DNA of 64,000 bases, taken from Brasenia schreberi (taxonomy: Eukaryota > Streptophyta > Magnoliopsida > Nymphaeales > Cabombaceae). Location: the NCBI GenBank assembly GCA_036023115.1, contig JAYKKT010000049.1, positions 1 to 64,000 on the forward strand. Direction: 5' to 3'. The translations under genes and the position numbers were made by a program. This document shows, piece by piece, positions 24,719 to 37,290 of this stretch (position 1 is the stretch's first letter; every line of letters starts with the position of its first letter). The notes beneath the pieces were generated by a model. It made no database searches. It was not told the origin of the DNA and saw only the letters and a list, made by a program, of their open reading frames with translations.

Positions 24719-25495
24719 GAGAAAGCTAGGGTAGGCAGAACGAGGATCATATATGTTGAACCTAAGAACCCCGTTGGTATGAATCTTTTCACATTTATTA
24801 TGCACATATGGTTGTTGATGTGATCTTTACGGTAAAGGAAGAAAACTCTATTGGCGCAACATTAATAGGAAGAGCCTACTTGCTTGTATAAGAGATCCTA
24901 AATGGTCAAGAAGTTGACAGGTGGCTGAACATATGATGATTATTATAGCCCCCTTGATGGGGGAGCTAGAATCCATGTTAAGCTCCAATATTTTGATAGT
25001 CAAGGGGCATAAGGAGTGGTAATTTCCCTGGTGTGCCGTATACATTTTTTCCTCAAAGAAAGGGACGCAAAGTTTCTCTATATCAAGATGCTCATGTTTC
25101 TAACAATTACAATCCTAAAATATCTCTTGGTAATGTAAAGTATTATGAACCTTATAGATGCTGGGAAGATATATTTGATGCAAAGCACTTGACTTACATT
25201 ACTAGTTGGTCTATGTATACTGACATAAGATTGATTAGGGATTCGAATAGGTAGAAACCAGGGGGAGATGTTACACTCGGACAACCTCTTAAGAGAAAGG
25301 CAAATGAAGGTGTAAGGGTTCTTTGTCGGTCTACTTAAGAAGGATGGCCTGATGTCTACACATGATGAAGACAACAAACTTTTTAAGGGGCACAAAAGTT
25401 TACTGTGTACTATGCCCTAGGAATCCTGATAAAGGTGGAAGCATTGTACAGGATTTGGAGATATGATTTGAAGACCTGGATTCAGTGCATCACAT
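24719..25495 (+). pseudogene. Phospholipase D alpha pseudogene fragment
   Basis: The plus strand reads in broken frames [44 protein letters not shown], then [96 protein letters not shown] and DLDSVHH. This is PLD-alpha order, from the second half of the C2 domain into the first catalytic region. PLD alpha hydrolyses phosphatidylcholine to phosphatidic acid. Several frameshifts and stops are present. Between VQDLEI and DLDSVHH the segment that should carry the first HKD catalytic motif (HxKxxxxD) is deleted, and the second HKD region is absent. No intron is visible inside the fragment. It cannot encode an enzyme. Confidence 0.85.
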
Positions 25496-25938
25496 AAAAT
25501 CTCTTATATTTGGAGTTTGCAAAATGTGTGCACAACTATGATATTAGGATAGTTTCAATTCATGAAAATCAATATCATTCAATAGGAACTAAATCAAGCC
25601 ATTTCTACCAATACCCAGCTATTTAAGCTACTCTAGAAGGGAATAATAGGATTAGTGGTGCTAATGTTTTGATGCCTATGCAACTTTGTCAAAGGCCTTG
25701 GTGAGGCGTGATTGGGTTTCACATGATTCTGGACCCAATTAATGAACCTTACGACAACCTTACCCAAAATTTTACATGAAAGAAAATACATAACCCTATG
25801 GTTAAAAACATTGGCCATAATAATATAGCTACAAGTACTGAATGTAGAAAGATCAAACTCATCAGAAAAACATTAAAAAGACCAAAATATAAGAAAAAAA
25901 GAAGAATGAAAAGGAAATCTTTATTAGCTGAAGAAGAT
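25496..25938. other. Spacer after PLD fragment
   Basis: AT-rich; possibly further decayed PLD or intron sequence, but no alignment is convincing. Confidence 0.4.
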
Positions 25939-27303
25939 GGTTACAACTACAACCTAGGATTACAACTAATAAAAAACAAAATAAAGGAAATAGATAAGTT
26001 TATTATGTATGTTTGATAATGATTCTTCCAAGGTGAGCAACCACTCTCTTTCATAATCGCCACTCTCTTTCATAATTGAAGGTGTGTTAATTCTAAACTT
26101 TTCTCCACTTGGATAGATGACTCCTTAACTTCTCTAATTCCTAACAAAATGATTGATTGGTAACTCCTATTTCTTATTTTGAAAGGGTGATGGCCTATTA
26201 ATGGGTCATTGCTTTATTCTTAGTGGTTACGATATCTCATTGTCTCCAATTCCTAAAATAGTGATTTGTAACTCCTTTGTTGTACTTGCAAAGAGTGTTA
26301 GCCTATTAAAGCACCATTGTTTCACTCTTAGTGATTACAATTACAATACCACATTATCCATAAGTATTCATAGTGTACCTAAGATTCTTTTCATGTGCTC
26401 ATACTGGAAAGTTCAAAATTACTAGAAGTTTCTCCTCAACTCCTTTTGATTTTTAGCATTAACATGTTGCCCTCCTACAATCTTTAGTGAGAGTGAAGAT
26501 TATGTGCTTTTACACAATACCAAAGTTTAAAGTAAGTCCTCTTCTATTAGAGTAGGTACTTGTATTGCAGGTTAGAATTCTTTTTCTTTATCTCTCTTTA
26601 TTTCTTAGTGTAGGCTAAGCACAATTTTGATTTGGAGAATCTCAAGCCACCATAGGGTTTTAGTGGTAACTTAAGGAATAGGTCATGAGTTAGCCTTGGT
26701 GTGAGGAAGGTAAGATCTACTATATCTCCAACTTCTCATGAGATCAACTTTGTGCTAAGGAAATTCTATAAGTATAGAGTTGATTTTATCACCCAATTCA
26801 ACTTCTCAATAAACAATTTGAATATTCAAAATTTCAAGTTGGTTTCTTTAGTCTAGCTTCATGAGTAGGCAAGTAATCAACCATCTTGTTGTACTTTATT
26901 GTTGGCATATGAGGTCATCATAAAATATCTTGCTATCATTGTTGTAGTTATCCAAGGACATAAAATCTTTGAAAGATTGCACATTTTCATTTATCATATG
27001 GAGGATGTAAATGTAAACACCTAAAATGTTTCCTCATTTTTCTCTATGAGACAAGTGTATCATATCGTATCATAAATTTTTAGTTAAAAATAGTTAAAAT
27101 AATAAATAAATAAATACAAGAAAATTTCTAAATGATTATTATGAATCAAAATAAAGATAAGTTTAAAAATTGTACAAAAAACTTATTTAAATTATTTAAT
27201 AAGGTATCAAAGTTGCTAACTTTGGGCGTGAATCACTTACCATTTGCATGAGCTATAGGTGGATGCTCAAATTGGCAGGTAGCAAGGAGTTTCCTTTCTT
27301 ATC
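25939..27303. repeat. Direct repeat A, copy 1
   Basis: About 1365 bp matching 29449-30478, which lacks an internal segment of roughly 330 bp. This copy runs directly into repeat B copy 2, with only about 7 bp between. Confidence 0.9.
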
Positions 27304-27310
27304 AAGGAGT

Positions 27311-28028
27311 TGCTTTATTGCATGAAAATTATTGCAAGTGATAGTGTTATATGCACTTTTATTTCACATCATATTTATATGCTTGAGTACTAAATGATGT
27401 ACATACAACTATTTCATATTCTTATATGTACTTGTAACAAATGATACAATATTATAATTTTTATGTTTCAATATGACAATTCAAAGAAAGGAATAATGAT
27501 TATGAAGGAGATAGTTATAAAAAGTGTGCATGTTAGTACTTTTATATTGATATAAACATGCACATGATTGACTTCATTCACTTATATATAATTCTACCAG
27601 TAAAGGTATTGATTTCCTTAGAACATATTGTAGAGGCCGATCATTCTATTATTTGCTCTTACATATGTAACCAAAAACTATAAAAGTGCTATGTGATATT
27701 CTATGGGATAAGGCTTGCTATAAGATGCATAAGAAGTATTAGTAGAAGACTAAGTTTGTATGATGTTATGGATCTTAGGTCAATGAGCATATGATAGCAA
27801 CACAAAATATATTTTTCACAAATTAGGTTACATGATAAGCAAGTATTTTAATAAAGCTATAGCAAGTATGTATTATATAGCATAAGAAAGTATATATTGA
27901 GACAACGAAAAGACACCTTCAAAGATTACGAACGACCCAAGATTCTTTCTCTATTTTAAGGTATATTTGTTTCCCTATAATAAATCATATATATAAATAT
28001 ATCATTGATAAAATATGTTATAATTCCT
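27311..28028. repeat. Direct repeat B, copy 2
   Basis: Second copy of 23995-24712, offset about 3.32 kb. The similarity stops at 28028, where copy 1 would enter the PLD fragment. Confidence 0.9.
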
Positions 28029-29448
28029 TGAACTATCATCAACCCATGGTACATATATTCTTAACTATATACCAAGTGGTGATCAACTGCATTACTATAA
28101 CTGAAAGAGCATAATATCACAAAATGTATTAGGTATTGTTGGGTTTGATATGTGCTTTCATTATATTTATGCAGGATGGGAAGGAAGTGAAACTCATGCA
28201 CGAGTGCTTCAGAGCACACTTGATGATGTTATTCATCTATTCATGGTAATAGAAGGTAATACATCTATTAACAATTAATGTAACTAATAAAGTATACCTA
28301 AATATATGTTAATGATGTTTATCATTTACTGATGGAGGATATCCATGAATAACTAGAATTATTACTCCATATTCAAAACATATATACCACTTGTCTAAAT
28401 TCAATGCTTCTAATGTTAATTCTATCCGTGTGAAAGAAAAGTTGTTCAACCATAGGCACTCCTCACTATGAACTACAGTTGAATGCACATTTAGAGTCTT
28501 GAAGGCACAATTTCCTATATTTAATCTCAAATTTCATATCTATATCATGTACAAGTATAAATTGTAATAGCTACATGTGCCTTACATAATTTTATTGTGG
28601 CATACAAGTCAAATGTTGTTCATTTCAAATAAGATGGTGAAAGAAGTAATGTTAAAAACATTACGTACAAGAACCCCATAATGAAGTTACTCATAGTGAG
28701 TTGCATGCACAATGTGGTAGTAATAGACAACAGAGAGACTTATTAACAAATACAATGTGAAAAAATTATCCAAACAATAAGTTATCTATGAAATATTAAT
28801 TATGAATTTTAATATTATCTTTTCTTTCTTATTTATATTGTTGAACTAATGTTGATATCTCAAATTGTTTAAAAGGACCATTTGGATCATGATGTGGTTA
28901 GTTCTGTGTATATGATGTAGAGGTAATTTATTATAATGGTTTACCTGAAGTGTGACTTTCATTTTATTTTAATTATGCTACTTCTCTTTGACGTGTCGCT
29001 TTCATACTTTTCAATACTATCATGACCTCTTTTTTATTACTAATTTTTGGGTAGAACTGTTTGATGTAGGAAGGATATCGATCGCAGGTAAAAGCTTGAC
29101 ATTTTCCTATAATGGTTGATACTTTTTAGAATGACTTCATTGTAGACTTCAAATTGTAGTTGTAATTGATTTTGTTATGTACACAAACTTATAATTGGTT
29201 TTACCATTGAAGTTCTAATGGACTTAAAACATGCTTTAAAGATTTTTTATTCATCTTCTTTAGATGATATCTATGTATTGCAGCTCCTTTTTATAGAATT
29301 GCCTTCATATAAGGAGAGAATATGGTGAAATTTCTCTAGAAAATAGAAGCACAAAGCAAGTCCAAGTGCAAATCAAACACAAAACCATGGTTTCAAGTGT
29401 TCATTCCATGTGCAAATCAAATAGAGAGCCATTGATAGTCCTTACTAT
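28029..29448. other. Spacer between repeat B copy 2 and repeat A copy 2
   Basis: AT-rich and unlike the PLD-bearing spacer at the matching place in the first unit. A possible acceptor at about 28173 (TTTATGCAG) precedes a short open stretch that I do not recognise. Confidence 0.4.
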
Positions 29449-30478
29449 GGTTACAATTACAACTGAGGATTACAACTAATAAAAAACAATAGAAAGGAAA
29501 TAGATCAGTTTATTATGTATGTTTGATGATGATCCCTCAAGGTGAGCAACCACTCTCTTTTATAATCGAATGTGGGTTAATTCTAAACTTTTCTCCACTT
29601 GGATAGATGACTATTTAACTTCTCCAATTCCTAGCATAGTGATTGGTTGGTAACTCTTATGACTTATTTTGAAAAGGTGTTAGCCTATTAATCAAAATTG
29701 TGTGCTTTTATACAATACCAAAGTTTAAAATAAGTCCTCTTCTATTAAAGTACAGTTAAGATTTCTTTTTATTTCTCTCTATTTTTTACTCCAGGCTAGG
29801 CATAATTTTGATTTGGACAATCTTGAGCCACCATAAGGTTTTACTGGTAACTTAAGGAGTAGGTCATGAGTCACCTTTGGTTTTAGGAAGGTAAAATCTA
29901 CTACATCTCCAACTTCTCATGAGATTAACTTTGTGCTAAGAAAATTTTATAAGTATCAAGTTGATTTTATCACCCAATTCAACTTCTCAATAAACAATTT
30001 GAATATTCAAAGGTTGTACAGTTCAAGTTGGTTTCTTTAGTCTAGCTTCATGAGTAGGCAAGTAATCAACCATCTTGTTGTACTTTATTGTTGGCTTATG
30101 AGGTCATTGTTAAATATCTTGCTATCATTGTTGTAGTTATCCAAGGACATAAAATCTTTGAAAGATTGCACATTTTCATTTATCATATGGAGGATGTAAA
30201 TGTAAACACCTAAAATTTTTTCTCGTTTTTCTCTATAAGACAGGTGTATCATGAAATTTTAATTAAAAATAGTTAAAATAATAAATAAATACAAGAAAAA
30301 TTGTAAATGATTATTATGAATCAAAATAAGGATAATTTTAAAAGTTGTATACAAAACTTATTTAAATTATTTAATAAGGTATCAAAGTTGCTGACTTTGG
30401 GCGTGAATCACTTGCCATTTGCATGAGCTATAGGTGGAGGCTCAAATTGGCAGGTAGCAAGGAGCTTCCTTTCTTATC
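29449..30478. repeat. Direct repeat A, copy 2
   Basis: Second copy of 25939-27303, offset about 3.5 kb, with an internal deletion after the position that corresponds to about 26190. Confidence 0.9.
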
Positions 30479-30589
30479 CAAGAATCCCAATTAGACTAGT
30501 TTCCTAATTTGTGGATTGGTGGAGCTCAATTTGGAAGATATTGAGTTGCTTTGATAAAATCCTAATAGCCAAAAGTTGCTGAACAATCT

Positions 30590-33500
30590 TGAAAATCAAA
30601 GAAATGCCGATGAAATACACCGGTACTTGGGACAACAAACTCTTGGAGAATTAGTTGTATGATGTGAATGTGTACTTAAAAACCACACGCATGTTAGTTG
30701 AAGACCAGCTTGCTCATCCAATCCATGCTCTACTTGGATGAAGATGTGAAATTATGGTGGCTAGTCAAGCAACGGGTGATGGACGAGAGTGGTCAGCCAC
30801 TTGGAACCAGTTGATCGGATTTGAAGGAGCTTCGCAAACAATTTATGACATCATTTGCAGAGTAGCAGACCCGAGAAGTTCTACTACAAGCCAAGCATAC
30901 GGGATTCATTTGGGAATATGTACATAAGTTTAGTACCTCCCTTTTACAAGTTAAAGACATGCACCCATGAATTTACACTATGTCATTTCTATTGTGAAGA
31001 GTCTTATAGATTTGCAAAGAAAATGGACAATGAAGAAAGAAGGCAATGGCAGCAAGCGCAACTTCCATGAAAAGAAAAGAGACAATTCAGAGCAAGAGGC
31101 CAAAGCACATCATGGTGGATGAGGCCAGCCATGAGGCACTGCTATGGGAAGGAAAGGGCATCCAACGGTATGCAGCCATTGATTAAAAGAGTTATGGTAC
31201 GACAACAACCCACTCAAGGAGGAGGAGTTGCGCATGGAAAAGGGTAGCAGCAAGGTGTTGTCGTCCAAGATCATGCAACTTGTTGTTTAATTTGCAACGA
31301 CCCCCATCTTATAAAACTTCCTCAGCCGCACCCAAGTCAATGCCATGGTGGAGGACCAGACCGTGCAGACATAAGAGGATGTCATGTATGCCCCTTCATA
31401 CCAGCTCCTCAATGTGATGATCGTGGAGCACCCTTTATGGACCAAACTCATGTATGTGGAAGCTCACATTAGAAGGAACACTCTAAGATCTATGGTGGAT
31501 AGTGGTGCCACAGATTCAATCCTCACAACCACCACTGCCCAAGCATTAAAGTTGAGGTTAGTACCCATTGGTAAGTCACCAAAAAGTGTGAATGTAGCCA
31601 AAGATACTCTCCAAGGGATAGCGCCATCCATGCGCATGAGGGTGGGAAGTTGACCTGAGAGATGGATCTCTTGGTGATCGGCCTAGACGACTTCACACTT
31701 ATCTTGGTCTTGGATTTCCTGCGTGGTGGTAAGATCATGGTTACACCATACCTCAGAGGTTTCGTGGTGGTAGATGAGAGTCAACCATAGTTCATCATGC
31801 AATGCAATCTCAGCAAGGCACTTATGGAGATGCCTGCCCTTGATGTTGGTTATCCCTGTTCAGAACCTCAATGCAATCTCACATTAGAAGTAACCTCCAG
31901 TTGTTGTGTCACATGTTGCTGAATAGAGGAGGAATGCCCCAAAGGCCCGTTGCACAACCAAAACCTGTTGCACAATCGGCCTATCCCTACTAGCACCCTG
32001 AAGTAGCGCAAGGGCAATGGCCCTAGCACAGTGACCCCTACCGTAACACCCCTGTGAATCGTCCCCCTACGAGGAGATGGTGCCCGATCTCTTCAGATCA
32101 TGAAGCAACTACTACAACTCACAGTACAACCCCTACAGGTGCCACCCGGAAGGCAACACCCTCTACCCTTAATACCCATGCATAGTCTCAAGCACACCCT
32201 GCTCTTGTTACTTGCGCCCAATGCCAGCCTCCTGCCTTCAGACTTTAGCGCAAGGGTCCTACTCTTTGTATAGCCAGCACTAGCAACAATGCCAATGCTA
32301 GTGCTAGCACCAACACACCCAATTTGGTGTTCTTGTTTGCCTTGCAGGTATTAAACAATATAAAGAACAAGCAACCTATGTTGTTGGTTATGCACTTGAA
32401 GGAGGAACCAATGGTGGATACCAGTCCCATACACTTGGAGGTAGCCTGAGTGTTGGAAGAGTTTAATGACATGATGCATAAAGAACTTCCAAAGCGATTA
32501 CCCCATGCCAGAGATTCAATCACGAGATCATCCTAAGCCCCGAAAGCAAGCCACCATGTAAGGCAACATACAGGATGGGACCAATTGAGTTGGTCGAACT
32601 AAGGAAGCAACTATACGAGTTGCTTGCTGCAGGGATGATACAACCATCGAAGAGTCCGTATAGTTGTATGGCTCTCCAGTTTTGTTTGACAGAAAACATG
32701 ATGGTTTGATGAGAATGTGTGTTCATTATCGTGCATTAAATAAGGTAACCATGAGAGATAAGTATCATCTGGCTTTGATATCAGATTTATTTGATAGGTT
32801 GAGGGGTGCATGATGGTTCACGAAGTTGGATTTATACTCTGAATATTTGCAAGTGTGAATTGCATCTAAAGATGGGGAGAAGATGGTGATGGTGACTAGA
32901 TACGTGCGTTTGAATTCCTCGTCAGGCCATTTGGCCTCACCAACACCCCATCTATATTCAACCGATTGATGATGAAGTTTTGTATGAACTCTTAGATAAT
33001 TTTGTCATTGTGTATTTGGATGACATTATAATTTACAATAAGAGTCTAGAGATACATGTAGAACATCTTAAATAGGTGTTCCCTAAGTTGCATGAACATG
33101 AATTATATGTAAAGAAAGAAAAGTGTGACCTTGCAAGGGAAGAGAATTCCTTTCTAGGCATGTGATAGGACATGGTTATGTACCAAAAAAATAAGGCCAT
33201 CTTAGATTGGGAGATTCCTAGGAGAATCACAAAACTTAAAAGTTTTCTTAGTTTAGGTAATTATTATCACAGGTTCATCATAGGTTCCAAGATCGTTACT
33301 CTACTCACAGAGATGCTCAAGAAGGAGGTATCATGCGGTTGGGATGTGCCCCACCTCAAAGAGTTTGAAACCTTAAATCATGCCATCTCCAACGAGTTTG
33401 TATTATACCTACTAGACTTCGCACTGCCCTTTGAGTTGCATACAAATGCCAATGACATTGTAGTAGTTGATATACTCATCCAAAAGGGACAACCAATTGC

Positions 33501-34960
33501 TTTTGAGAGCCAAAAACTCAAAGAGACAAAAACTCGATATTTGGCTCATAAAATGAGTTACTAGTTGTTGTTCATTGTTTGCTAGTTTAGAGAGTTAATC
33601 TCTTAGGGGGGCCATTCATAGTGCTCATGGACAATGTGGTAAATACATTCCTCAAGACCTATAAGAAGTTGACGACTAGGCAAGCGCATTGGTTGGAGCT
33701 CATGAAGGATTACGAATTCCACTAGTAGTATCAATTAGGGAAGCACAATCTGGTAGATGACGCCCTGAGTCGAAAAAGAGTGATTGAGATGGTGGCCACC
33801 GTTACACGTCTTGAAGGAGATTTACAACAATACATGAGGTTGCATGCACCAATGGACCCTACATATGAACAATTAAGGAGGCATGCCAGTGAATGTATTG
33901 CCAAGAACATTGTGGAAGACGATGGACTCCTATGGACATTAGAGCACCAGTTGGTGGTACCAAAAATAGGTGATCTATGACGCCTAATCTTAGGTGAGTT
34001 ACATGACACTCCCTACATAGGTCATCCAGGGAAGGATAGGACCTTAGCACTCCTACAAAGAGGCTACTATTGGCCTCGCATGGCTCAAGACGTGTCCTAT
34101 ATGTCAGTAAGATAAGACAAAAAGGAGCCGCCCAACAGGACTTTTGTAGCCCCTACGAGTGTCGAGTCGACCTTGGTCTTTGGTGACTATGGATTTCCTA
34201 GTGTTGATGTGTTTCAATCTGTATTTGTGGTTATTAATAGGTTTTCTAAGTATGTTATCTTCATGGCAGCTTTAAGAGAATGTTCAGCTAAGGAAGTAGT
34301 CAACCATCCTCAGATAGTTGGCACAAAGTTGTATTTCTCACAGCTCATCATCCTCAAACAAATGGTCAAACTGAATGGTTTGATGCATTATTAGAGGAAT
34401 GTCTATGACATTATGTAATAGTCAGTCAGAAGAACTGGGTTAGTTTGATCACAAAATTTGCACACAACGTATACAAGAGTTTTGCTATGGGTAACAACTC
34501 TTTTGAGTTGACAATGTGATGGCAACCATTGTTACATCTCGACTTAGCCCAAGATGGGGCTAGCTGCAGTTGTCCAACTACTTTAAAAGAAATTCAAGAG
34601 AGGCACACAATATTAGCTAAAGCCCGCACTTCGTTGGAGCGTGTGAGAGCAAAGATGGCAATATTCGCCAATAGAAGAATATGATATTGGTGATAAAGTT
34701 TGGCTAAGAATCCCCGATTACATATGGAAACAAGTATATAAAGGGATCCAATTCAATCTCAAACACAAGTATAATGACCCGTTTGAGATTATAGAGAAGA
34801 TTGGTGGCTTATGGGTTAAGTCTACTACAACGATTGAGAATTCACCTAGTCTTTCACTTTAACAAACTTAAACCTTGCTATGAGGATCCATCTTGACGAG
34901 AGAGGTGTCCACCTCCACTCATTAGGCAAGATTTGAGTCATATATCGAAGATATTTTAGC
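30590..34960 (+). mobile_element. Decayed Ty3/gypsy gag-pol
   Basis: Order on the plus strand: gag (KYTGTWDNKLLE near 30614, then DLKELRKQFMTSF); aspartic protease with the active-site DSGAT (31384-31653); RT ([18 protein letters not shown] near 32719, VYLDDIIIYNKS near 33010); RNase H (FELHTNANDIVVVDILIQKG near 33430); then SRKRV and an integrase zinc-binding region (HDTPYIGHPGKDRTLALLQR, YYWPRMAQD near 34005-34090); integrase core (VFVVINRFSKYVIF near 34208); and a C-terminal part ending FHFNKLKPCYEDPS. Stops and frameshifts break every domain. The 5' side starts inside gag; no 5' LTR or primer-binding site is found. Confidence 0.9.
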
Positions 34961-35006
34961 ATGAAATACGTGAAAAAGGGCCTAAGAAACTTTCATGGTA
35001 TACGTG

Positions 35007-35021
35007 AAAAAGGGAGAGAAT
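35007..35021 (+). other. Polypurine tract of the gypsy element
   Basis: AAAAAGGGAGAGAA lies directly before the TGTCAC start of the 3' LTR, as expected for plus-strand priming. Confidence 0.7.
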
Positions 35022-35930
35022 TGTCACATCACTTGCAGACACCGTCTCACAACCCGCGTGCCACCTGCCTTGACGCCATAGTCACACATGCCCATGCACC
35101 CTTATGCCACACAAGCCATCCTGTAATATTAGGACACCTGCCCACGCACCTCGCATACCATGTCATGGTGAGACAGAAGACAGATCTTTGAGTTCTTGTC
35201 TACGTGCAACTGCCACCTTATTGTGATGTACGTAATCATGCATCGCCCAACCAACACAAGCCAGATAACCCATGCCACCGCAACGTCCTGACATGCACCC
35301 CACAAATTTAAGAGTCATGTCCCAATGCCCTATCCACGCATCCTATAGTAGTGCCCCACACGCCATGCACCTTAGCGCCAAGAGAGGTTTCTCTCATTGT
35401 AATAATAAGTGAGCATCGCTTGTGCATGCCTAGGATCAGGAGTGGATCATGTGGATCCACTCCAGGTCATCTAGGGGCTTGTCTAGCTTTGCCCATTTAG
35501 TATGCTTGTGCCTTGTCCTTTGTGATATAAAAGGAAACCAACTAGGAAAGAGAAAATACTTTCATCGATTCCTCTTTGAGTCCTAGATAGAGTCAAGAGA
35601 GGATTGGAGAGAGTCCAGTCATAGAGTGCTAGAACGATAGTCTAGTGGTTGAACCGTTAAGGTGCCTTAGGCATCTTTCGCTGACCACCCCCATTACCAT
35701 CCTTGGTAGAGTCAGACTTATCTAAGAGTACTTGTCGCCTAGCGGTGCCTTAGACGGCTGCGTGGTTTCTCTTGAAGGATCTAGGGTTGGCTCGGGTTGA
35801 GTTTGTAACCCCTCTTTCTTCCTTCAATAAAAGTTTATTTTCTTGATTCATTCGTGTGTGTTTGGGTTAAGGAGTTGAGGTAAGGCTTGATAGTTGAGGA
35901 GGCTAGAGACGGTTGCCGCCGGTGGTGCAG
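35022..35930 (+). mobile_element. 3' LTR of the gypsy element (end approximate)
   Basis: Starts with TGTCACATCAC right after the polypurine tract. It contains a TATA-like box (TGATATAAAAGG near 35522) and an AATAAA at about 35826, in the U3-R-U5 order of an LTR. A perfect hairpin (GGAGTGGATC, 5-bp loop, GATCCACTCC) lies near 35440-35464. The right end cannot be fixed without the 5' LTR, which is missing. Confidence 0.65.
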
Positions 35931-36390
35931 TGATAATATATTTTCCTATTAGTCAAACTCATGGGTCGTGTACATGGTGGATGACTACAATGAGGTAGTT
36001 AAGGGATGCTCAAACCCAAAAACAAAATCCATATGTTTGGATCGAATATGTGGGGTTGTAGTTAACGGTTCCTGTCTGTGGCTAAACATTTCATGCTACT
36101 CTCCCCTCCCCTCCCCCCCATTTTTATTTATTTATTTATTTATTAAATAATTATAGTTATTTGTTTCTTTTGTTGGTTATTATCTTGGTTCATTATAGAA
36201 TGTGAAATGGACCTCGTTTGCTTCGAGCCTGTGTAAAAGCGCATGTATTTTCTAAGCAGAGTCCTCCTTTTTTGATAAGCAAGCTGGGGTTCCACAGACC
36301 TATATCTTGATGTGCACCTAGATTTTGAACGCATGACCTACCACCAGTTAACCAGCACCTTACCTAGGTTGCGCCTGTCACACAAGGCTT
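35931..36390. other. Spacer, nothing recognised
   Basis: C-rich and (TTTA)n simple sequence around 36100-36145. No coding signal is seen apart from the acceptor noted for the next feature. Confidence 0.5.
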
Positions 36391-36401
36391 AAGTTGTTTA
36401 C

Positions 36402-36678
36402 AGGAAACAAACGGCCCGAGAACGCTACGTTGACTAAGAAAAGGGTGCCTTTCGCCGATGACGTGATGGAGCCATCTGGGGACGATGAAGAGTTCAGGAG
36501 ACAAAACACTATGAGACATAGACATGGTCGAAATCAGCTAAAATACCAAATCTACCAAAAAACAGAGAAGATGCGGAAAAAATGTGTGGCTCTGTACAAT
36601 GGGATACTGTCTTCGAAGCATAGCAATAATATGTTGATCATAGGAATCATCACCCAATATGTAGAAGAAATTGCATAA
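36402..36678 (+). pseudogene. Possible captured or relic exon of a conserved plant protein
   Basis: A TTGTTTACAG acceptor-like site at 36392-36401 is followed by an open frame beginning GNKRPENATLTKKRVPFADD, with VMEPSGDDEEFRR, then KTEKM and VALYNGIL. The VxFADDVxEPSGD and RxALYNGIL blocks resemble a small plant protein of unknown function, from memory and not checked. I cannot find an upstream exon, and the frame departs from the family after YNGIL. It may be a relic or a transposon-captured exon. Confidence 0.4.
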
Positions 36679-36720
36679 ATAGGTCGTGTAACTGGCCTCC
36701 TAAAAGCTTATTTATCGTTT

Positions 36721-37290
36721 GAATCACCATTATGGTATGGAAGGCTTGAAACCGCTGGTTCTGAAGAAAAACTGGTTTTGGTATCATGGAAGTGTAACTA
36801 GAATCGAACCGATTGATCTCCAGTCCCAGGTCCGGTTTGACCAATTCCAGTTTCAACGGCTGAGCCCATTCCAAACAAGGTGAACCACCATATGTATGAA
36901 GAACTTGTTTGGTATCTTGTAGGCACAAATAGTTTAATACATATTCGATCTCACAAGTATGAAAATTTTGTGCTTAAATAAACGTAGAACATGAAACAAG
37001 AAGACTGTTAACCGAACAAGAGTCGCTATGTTATTTAAAGTTGAATGGCGTTGGCAACTTGACCTTCGATCCGGCCAACTTAAAAGAACTCCTGTGCACT
37101 TCCAATTTACCTTCCATATATGTTTTAAGTCTTTTAAAATTTCAAATGTTTTAATGGTTTGTTTTGGTTCTGGGAGGTTTAGGCTTCAAAATGAAACTGG
37201 AACTAAAATGGACAGTTCCAAAACAAAACCAGAACCAGAATCGGCCTGATCTTGGTTCGATTTCCATTCCTGGTTCGAGGAAAATCAATT
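36721..37290. repeat. GGTTCC/GGAACC-rich segments
   Basis: Two blocks (about 36721-36885 and 37145-37290) rich in GAACCG, GGTTCTG, CCGGTTT and TTCCAGTTTC words, like 10755-10925. Probably ends of a non-autonomous element, with unique sequence between them. Confidence 0.3.

Noticed and set aside
35440..35464. Hairpin in the gypsy LTR that shares the word GGAGTGGATC with the R2 inverted repeat
   Set aside because: The shared word is only 10 bp and the flanks differ, so a common origin with R2 is not supported.
35630..35690. tRNA-like A-box sequence (GATAGTCTAGTGGTTGAA) in the gypsy LTR
   Set aside because: No matching B box, no cloverleaf and no anticodon arm can be drawn at the right distance; it is more likely chance within the LTR.
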